From Candidatus Omnitrophota bacterium (lineage in GTDB: Bacteria > Omnitrophota > Gorgyraeia > Aquiviventales > Aquiviventaceae): a DNA stretch of 64,000 nt. A program made the translations under genes and the position numbers. The stretch is from assembly GCA_016206685.1 (NCBI GenBank), contig JACQRB010000023.1, forward strand, positions 45,126-109,125, read 5' to 3'. Each line of letters opens with the position of its first letter. The first letter of the stretch is position 1. Under the pieces are notes generated by a model. The model had not been told where the DNA came from. It ran no database searches and was given only the letters and a program-made list of their open reading frames with translations. This document shows, piece by piece, positions 59,695 to 64,000 of the stretch.

Positions 59695-61038
59695 CTAAAG
59701 CTTCGTGACATGAGAAGCCGCCTGACGCGGCCGGCGGTATTGGTTGCGGGTGTCCACAATCAGCGGGGCGTGCCGGAGGATGAGGTCGTAGTTGACGTTG
59801 GAGTGGTTGGTGAGAATCACCACGCAATCCTGGCGTTTCAGTTGTGCGGCGCTCAGCGGCACCGACTTGGCCGAGACGCCGCTCAGCTCCGCCTCCGGGA
59901 CATACGGGTCATGATAGCTGACCTGCCCTCCTCGCTCGCGCAACGCCTGGGCGATCTCAAAGGCCGGCGAGTCACGGGTGTCGTTCACGTCTTGCTTGTA
60001 CGCGAGGCCGAGCAGGAGGATGCGCGAGCCGTTGAGGGCTTTGCGCCGCTCGTTCAAGGTCCGGGCGACCTTGTCCACGACGTAGTGCGGCATGGACCGG
60101 TTCATCTGATCCGCCAATTCGATGAACCGGGCCTCAAACCCGTGCACCCTGGCCTTCCAGGCCAGATACATCGGGTCATGCGGGATGCAATGTCCCCCTA
60201 TGCCCGGGCCAGGATAAAACGCCATGAAGCCAAACGGCTTGGTCTTGGCCGCCTCGATCACTTCCCAGACATCAAGCCCCAACTTGTCACACATGAGGGC
60301 GATTTCATTCACCAGGCCGATGTTGACCGCCCGGAAGGTGTTCTCCAGGAGCTTCACCATCTCCGCGACCTTGGTCGAGGAGACCGGGACGACCTTCTCC
60401 ACGACCTGCCGATACAGCGTCACGGCGAGCTTCTGACACGTCGGGGTCATCCCCCCCACGACCTTGGGGATGTTGTGCGTGGTGTAGCGCGGATTGCCGG
60501 GATCGATCCGCTCAGGGGAAAACGCGAGGCTGAAGTCCTTCCCGACCCGCAACCCCCGCGCATGGAGCATCGGCAGGAGGACCTCTTCGGTGGTGCCGGG
60601 ATAGGTGGTGCTTTCGAGGACGATCAGGTGGCCTGGGCGCAAGGCCTTGGCGATGGCCTGCGCCGCCCCGAGGATGAACGAGATATCCGGCTCCCGCGTC
60701 TTTCGCAGCGGCGTCGGCACGCAGATGATGATGGCATCGCACGCGGAAAGCTCCTCGTAGCTCCGGGTCGCCGTCAGCCGCTTCCGGCGCACCAACTCGG
60801 CCAATTGCTTGCCGGGCACGTCCGGAATGTAGGACCGGCCCTGGTTGACCTGCGTCACCCGAGGCGCAGCGACGTCGAACCCCCTGACGGAAAAACCCGC
60901 CTCCCCGAACTCGACCGCCAGCGGCAGGCCGACATAGCCCAGCCCGATCACGCCCACGCGCGCCTGCTTCGTGCGCAAGCGCTCGGCGAGTTCCGTCAGG
61001 GGTGCTGTGCGAGATAGGCTTGCAGAGCCTCGTCCCAT
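59695..61038 (-). CDS. UDP-N-acetyl-hexosamine dehydrogenase (WbpA/WecC-like)
   Basis: A 447-residue nucleotide-sugar dehydrogenase. VGVIGLGYVGLPLAVEFGEA, IIICVPTPLRKTREPDISFI, VLESTTYPGTTEEVLLPM, KVAEMVKLLENTFRAVNIGL, then the catalytic cysteine in PGPGIGGHCIPHDPMYL, and LLGLAYKQDVNDTRDSPAFE. These are the hallmarks of UDP-GlcNAc/UDP-ManNAc C6 dehydrogenases. Start ATG 61038 has GGAAGGA ten bases upstream. The frame is open further up to a GTG at 61140, and those 34 codons look like the front of another gene (see the pseudogene entry). Confidence 0.94.
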   Translation of the reverse strand: MGRGSASLSRTAPLTELAERLRTKQARVGVIGLGYVGLPLAVEFGEAGFSVRGFDVAAPRVTQVNQGRSYIPDVPGKQLAELVRRKRLTATRSYEELSACDAIIICVPTPLRKTREPDISFILGAAQAIAKALRPGHLIVLESTTYPGTTEEVLLPMLHARGLRVGKDFSLAFSPERIDPGNPRYTTHNIPKVVGGMTPTCQKLAVTLYRQVVEKVVPVSSTKVAEMVKLLENTFRAVNIGLVNEIALMCDKLGLDVWEVIEAAKTKPFGFMAFYPGPGIGGHCIPHDPMYLAWKARVHGFEARFIELADQMNRSMPHYVVDKVARTLNERRKALNGSRILLLGLAYKQDVNDTRDSPAFEIAQALRERGGQVSYHDPYVPEAELSGVSAKSVPLSAAQLKRQDCVVILTNHSNVNYDLILRHAPLIVDTRNQYRRPRQAASHVTKL

Positions 61039-61140
61039 GGCCGCAATGTCCTTCCGACCGACGACGTCAGTGCGGGACGCCAGCCGCTTGACGAGCGCCT
61101 GACCCAGCAGGCCGGTTGAGCCAGTGATAAGGGTCGTCAC
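61039..61140 (-). pseudogene. In-frame remnant of an RmlD-like SDR 5' end
   Basis: A GTG at 61140 with AGGAG seven bases before it opens a frame reading TTLITGSTGLLGQALVKRL, the Rossmann start of an RmlD-like or other SDR reductase. Similarity stops after ~28 codons (DVVG), and the frame runs straight into the UDP-sugar dehydrogenase. It overlaps the rmlB 3' end. This is where rmlD would stand in a rmlC-A-B-D operon. A translated fusion is also possible. Confidence 0.55.
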
Positions 61141-62101
61141 GGAGCCGCTCCTGCAAGGGCTGCCACCAGTCCGGATGCTCACGATACCAGACCACCGTCC
61201 TGCGCAGCCCCTCTTCAAAGCTCACCTGCGGGGCCCACCCCAACGCGCGCATCTTCGCGTCCTGCAGGGCGTAGCGACGGTCATGGCCCGGGCGATCCGC
61301 GACACGTTCCAGGAGCGTCTCCTGACGGTCCAGGAGCGCCAGGACCAGGCGGGCGACGTCCACGTTTTGATATTCCCAGGGGCTGCCGACATTGTAGATG
61401 GCCCCTGGCACCCCCGCCTCGACCACGCGCTCGATCGCGCAGCAGAGGTCTTCGACGAACAGCCACTGCCGTCGCTGCCGGCCGTCGCCATAGATCGGGA
61501 CCGGCTGATTCGCCATGGCATTGGTCACGCACAGCGGGATGAATTTTTCCGGCAGCTGCCTCGGCCCGAACGCATTGGTCGGCCGGACCAGGACTGCGGA
61601 AAGTCCGTAGGTCTCTTGATAGGCGTGCACCAACAGATCCCCGGCCGCCTTGCTGGCCGCGTAGGGGCTCCGAGGGCGCAAGGGGGCTTCCTCCGCATGC
61701 GCCCCCTCGAGGATAGGGCCGTAGACTTCATCCGTGCTGATATGCACGAAGCGCCGGACCTTGCGCGCAACGGCGCAGTCCAGGAGCACCTGCGTGCCCT
61801 CGACGTTCGTGCGCACGAACGGCGTCGGGTCGGTGATCGAGCGATCCACGTGCGTCTCGGCCGCGAAGTGCACCACGACCTCGCAGCCGGCCATGGCCTG
61901 TTGCACCATCGTGCGGTCGCGGATATCACCGTTGATGAAGTGGTATTGAGGGTGACCAGCCAGTTCTTCAACGGTAGCCCGGACCCCTGAATAGGTCAGG
62001 AGATCCAGGTTCACGACCTCATCTTGCGGATGTGCGTTTAACCAGTGTCGCACGAAGTGTGACCCGATAAACCCGGCTCCTCCGGTCACGAGCATCTTCA
62101 T
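61067..62101 (-). CDS. rfbB: dTDP-glucose 4,6-dehydratase
   Basis: A 344-residue RmlB. MLVTGGAGFIGSHFVRHWL, FAAETHVDRSITDPTPFVRT, HISTDEVYGPILEG with D124/E125, RSPYAASKAAGDLLVHAY with Y147/K151, and RPTNAFGPRQLPEKFIPL are diagnostic. It forms dTDP-4-keto-6-deoxyglucose from dTDP-glucose made by the adjacent rmlA. The last ~24 codons run over the RmlD-like remnant in another frame and are probably not ancestral. ATGA junction with rmlA. Confidence 0.97.
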   Translation of the reverse strand: MKMLVTGGAGFIGSHFVRHWLNAHPQDEVVNLDLLTYSGVRATVEELAGHPQYHFINGDIRDRTMVQQAMAGCEVVVHFAAETHVDRSITDPTPFVRTNVEGTQVLLDCAVARKVRRFVHISTDEVYGPILEGAHAEEAPLRPRSPYAASKAAGDLLVHAYQETYGLSAVLVRPTNAFGPRQLPEKFIPLCVTNAMANQPVPIYGDGRQRRQWLFVEDLCCAIERVVEAGVPGAIYNVGSPWEYQNVDVARLVLALLDRQETLLERVADRPGHDRRYALQDAKMRALGWAPQVSFEEGLRRTVVWYREHPDWWQPLQERLRDDPYHWLNRPAGSGARQAAGVPH

Positions 62102-62856
62102 GCAGTCACCGGCTCCTGCTGAGTGGCCTGCTGGTGCTTCAATTCCCGTTCCCGCACCAGCGTCGTCGCCCGGTAGAGCGTCTCCGGCAGCCCGGCGTCC
62201 GTCCACCACCCCTGGAGGATGTCATACGCCAGCTGCCTTTGACGAAGGTAGGCGTTGTTCACATCCGTGATCTCTAACTCCCCGCGCGCCGAGGGCTGGA
62301 GCGTTTTGATGATGTCGAAGACCTGGGCATCGTACATGTAGATTCCCGTGACGATATAGTTGGACTTCGGATGGGCCGGTTTTTCCTCAATCGAGACCAC
62401 TTCCCCGTTGCGCAACTCAGCCACCCCAAACCGCCACGGATCGTCTACCTCTTTCAAGAGCAGTCGAGCGCCTGCCGATTGGGCGGCAAACCGCTCCACA
62501 ACGGGACGGATGCTTTTTTCCATGATATTATCGCCGAGGATGACGACCAGTTTGTCGCGCTTGGCGAAGTGCTCAGCCAAGCTCAGGGCCTCGGCAATAC
62601 CTCCCTCGCCTCGCTGATAGGTATAGTCCAAATGTTTCAACCCAAACTCCTGTCCGTTTCCCAACAACCGAAGAAACTCACCCGCGTGAGTGCCGCCAGT
62701 CACAACCAGAATCTCGGTAATCCCAGCCTCGACCAGTGCCTGAATCGGGTAGTAGATCATCGGCCGGTTATAGATGGGGAGGAGGTGTTTATTGGTAATA
62801 CGCGTCAACGGCTCCAACCGCTTACCTAATCCCCCCGCCAGAATCACGCCCTTCAT
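62098..62856 (-). CDS. rfbA: Glucose-1-phosphate thymidylyltransferase
   Basis: A 252-residue nucleotidyltransferase. GVILAGGLGKRLEPLTRITN, KHLLPIYNRPMIYYPIQALV, YTYQRGEGGIAEALSLAEHF and VVILGDNIMEKSI are typical; ELEITDVNNAYLRQ and GWWTDAGLPETLYRA match the short RmlA group. It makes dTDP-glucose for the rmlB next to it and possibly for the second RmlB-like gene at 19549. G+C is moderately low. ATGA junctions at both ends. Confidence 0.96.
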   Translation of the reverse strand: MKGVILAGGLGKRLEPLTRITNKHLLPIYNRPMIYYPIQALVEAGITEILVVTGGTHAGEFLRLLGNGQEFGLKHLDYTYQRGEGGIAEALSLAEHFAKRDKLVVILGDNIMEKSIRPVVERFAAQSAGARLLLKEVDDPWRFGVAELRNGEVVSIEEKPAHPKSNYIVTGIYMYDAQVFDIIKTLQPSARGELEITDVNNAYLRQRQLAYDILQGWWTDAGLPETLYRATTLVRERELKHQQATQQEPVTA

Positions 62857-63314
62857 CGGTCCACCTGGTGCCAGTCATACGGAATCTCGTTCTGGTTCGG
62901 ATCAACCCGGAATTCGTCCGGCCGCCCATGATGGTAGGGCTCATCTGGCATGTTGATCACCACCGCCTCCGGATGGCTGATGCCCTTGAACCCGTGATAG
63001 ACGCCGGGTGGGATCTGCACGAGCAGCGGGTTGTGAATCCCGATGCAGAATTCGTTGACCGCCCCCCTGGTCGGTGAGCCTGGGCGCGCATCGTAGGCGA
63101 CCAGCTTGATCATGCCGCTGACGCAGACGAAGTTGTCGGTCTGCTTCTTGTGGTAGTGCCACCCCTTCACGATGCCGACGGTAACGGTCGTGCAGTAGAC
63201 CTGGCCGAATTTTCGAAACAGCGCATCGTCCCGCCGCAGCATTTCAAAGAGCCGCCCACGCTCATCCGAGATCACCTTCAGCGGTTTCACCCGCACGCCC
63301 TTAATCAGCTTCAT
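62853..63314 (-). CDS. RmlC-family cupin (dTDP-4-dehydrorhamnose 3,5-epimerase-like)
   Basis: A 153-residue cupin. VKPLKVISDERGRLFEMLRR, IVKGWHYHKKQTDNFVCVSG, QIPPGVYHGFKGISHPEAVV and INMPDEPYHHGRPDEFRVDP follow the RmlC layout, including the histidine-rich strand. It is a little shorter than classic RmlC. It overlaps ugd's 3' end by 14 bases and is coupled (ATGA) to rmlA. Probable role: 3- and 5-epimerisation of the keto-sugar. Confidence 0.88.
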   Translation of the reverse strand: MKLIKGVRVKPLKVISDERGRLFEMLRRDDALFRKFGQVYCTTVTVGIVKGWHYHKKQTDNFVCVSGMIKLVAYDARPGSPTRGAVNEFCIGIHNPLLVQIPPGVYHGFKGISHPEAVVINMPDEPYHHGRPDEFRVDPNQNEIPYDWHQVDR

Positions 63315-64000
63315 GGCCCCGGCCGATCCCCACGTAGCGAAACCCCAGGCGCCGCAGCACGTCCGGATCGTAGAGGTTACGCCCATCCACGATCACCGGT
63401 TGGCGCATCAATTTCTTAATCCGGGCAAGGTCCAACTCCTTGAACTCATTCCACTCAGTCAGCAGCGCCAGGCAATCGGCCCCCCGGGCTGTTTCATAGA
63501 CATCCTTGCAGAATGTCACCCTGCGGAACAGCCCGTCGGCCGCCGGCATCGCCTTCGGGTCGAACACGCGCACCTTCGCCCCTTCCTCCTGCAGCATCCG
63601 CACGATGTCCACGGAAGGGGCCTCGCGCAAATCGTCGGTGTCCGGTTTGAAGGCCAGCCCCAGGACCGCGATCGTCTTGTTGTTCAGGTTCCACAACGCC
63701 TTGCCGACCTTCCGGACGAACAACTTCCGCTGCTGGATGTTGACCTGGGCGGCGGCTTTCAGGAGCTGAAAGTCCACGCCGTGGTGCTCGGCGATCCGGA
63801 TGAACGCCGCCACGTCCTTGGGAAAGCATGAGCCGCCGTATCCCACGCCGGCGTTCAGGAACGCGCGGCAGATGCGCTGGTCCAGCCCCATGCCTTCGGA
63901 GACTTTGACCGCGTCCGCCGCGACCTTGTCGCACAATTGCGCGTCGGTGTTGATGTACGAAATCTTCAGCGCCTGGAAGGAGTTGGAGGCGTGCTTGATC
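63301..64000 (-). CDS. ugd: UDP-glucose 6-dehydrogenase, 5' end beyond window
   Basis: The 3' part (~233 codons) of a UDP-glucose dehydrogenase; the start lies to the right of the window. Visible: KHASNSFQALKISYINTDAQ at the edge, the catalytic cysteine in GVGYGGSCFPKDVAAFIRIA, then VLGLAFKPDTDDLREAPSVD and ALLTEWNEFKELDLARIKKL. It oxidises UDP-glucose to UDP-glucuronate, the substrate for the UDP-xylose synthase at 54003-54944. It is the most upstream gene visible. Confidence 0.95.
   Translation of the reverse strand, partial: IKHASNSFQALKISYINTDAQLCDKVAADAVKVSEGMGLDQRICRAFLNAGVGYGGSCFPKDVAAFIRIAEHHGVDFQLLKAAAQVNIQQRKLFVRKVGKALWNLNNKTIAVLGLAFKPDTDDLREAPSVDIVRMLQEEGAKVRVFDPKAMPAADGLFRRVTFCKDVYETARGADCLALLTEWNEFKELDLARIKKLMRQPVIVDGRNLYDPDVLRRLGFRYVGIGRGHEAD

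Noticed and set aside
1..64000. CRISPR arrays, tRNAs, insertion sequences or integrase genes
   Set aside because: I saw no regular spaced repeats, no tRNA-like cloverleaf and no transposase or recombinase motifs on either strand.

Overview
The window is one continuous block of a very large surface-polysaccharide (EPS/O-antigen-type) biosynthesis locus. All 62 protein genes I can support lie on the minus strand, so transcription runs from position 64000 towards position 1. The locus runs off both ends: a UDP-glucose dehydrogenase is cut at the right edge and a NeuB-type synthase at the left edge. There are no rRNA or tRNA genes, IS elements, CRISPR arrays or plus-strand genes that I can support. 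No stretch over 100 bases lacks a gene. The organism looks like a high-G+C, Gram-negative-type environmental bacterium: it has Wzx, undecaprenyl-linked sugar chemistry, an EPS-type MarR regulator and a DUF4330 protein. I cannot name a phylum from sequence alone; groups such as Nitrospirota, NC10 or Omnitrophota are only guesses.

Layout from right (5') to left (3'). 59.4-64 kb: ugd, an RmlC-type cupin, rmlA, rmlB, a short in-frame leftover of an RmlD-like gene, then a UDP-HexNAc-type dehydrogenase. 55.4-59.7 kb: a small membrane protein, a carbamoyltransferase, a DUF5989 membrane peptide, a GalE-like epimerase and a DegT aminotransferase. 49.6-55.3 kb: a stand-alone LexA-type DNA-binding protein behind a good sigma70-type promoter, then UDP-xylose synthase, rfbF, rfbG, a C-methyltransferase and an SDR (a CDP-branched-sugar cassette). 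37.3-49.6 kb: glycosyltransferases, a NeuD-like acyltransferase, a Wzx flippase, a ColD-like PLP/PMP enzyme with gmd and an Fcl/ColC-like SDR (a GDP-dideoxysugar cassette), and GT-C membrane proteins. 26.5-37.3 kb: more methyltransferases, GT87-like membrane proteins, an SDR/C-methyltransferase pair, a UDP-sugar dehydrogenase, an oxidoreductase, a second gmd and an SMR-type flippase subunit. 19.5-26.5 kb: GT-C proteins and a dTDP-branched-sugar cassette (RmlB-like, RmlC-like, RmlD/C-methyltransferase fusion). 9.3-19.5 kb: GT2 and GT4 transferases, methyltransferases, a polytopic membrane protein and DUF4330. 0-9.3 kb: a MarR-type EPS regulator with its own promoter and operator-like palindrome, a catalytically dead transglutaminase-like protein, two DegT aminotransferases, three SDRs, a large unknown glycosyltransferase-like protein and neuB.

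Together the genes should make sugars activated by UDP, dTDP, CDP and GDP, including several branched (C-methyl) and deoxy sugars. They should also assemble these on lipid carriers, flip them with Wzx and SMR proteins, and decorate them by carbamoylation, acylation and methylation. At 26 of the 61 gene junctions the stop and start codons overlap in the ATGA form. The two largest gaps lie directly in front of the only two DNA-binding proteins.
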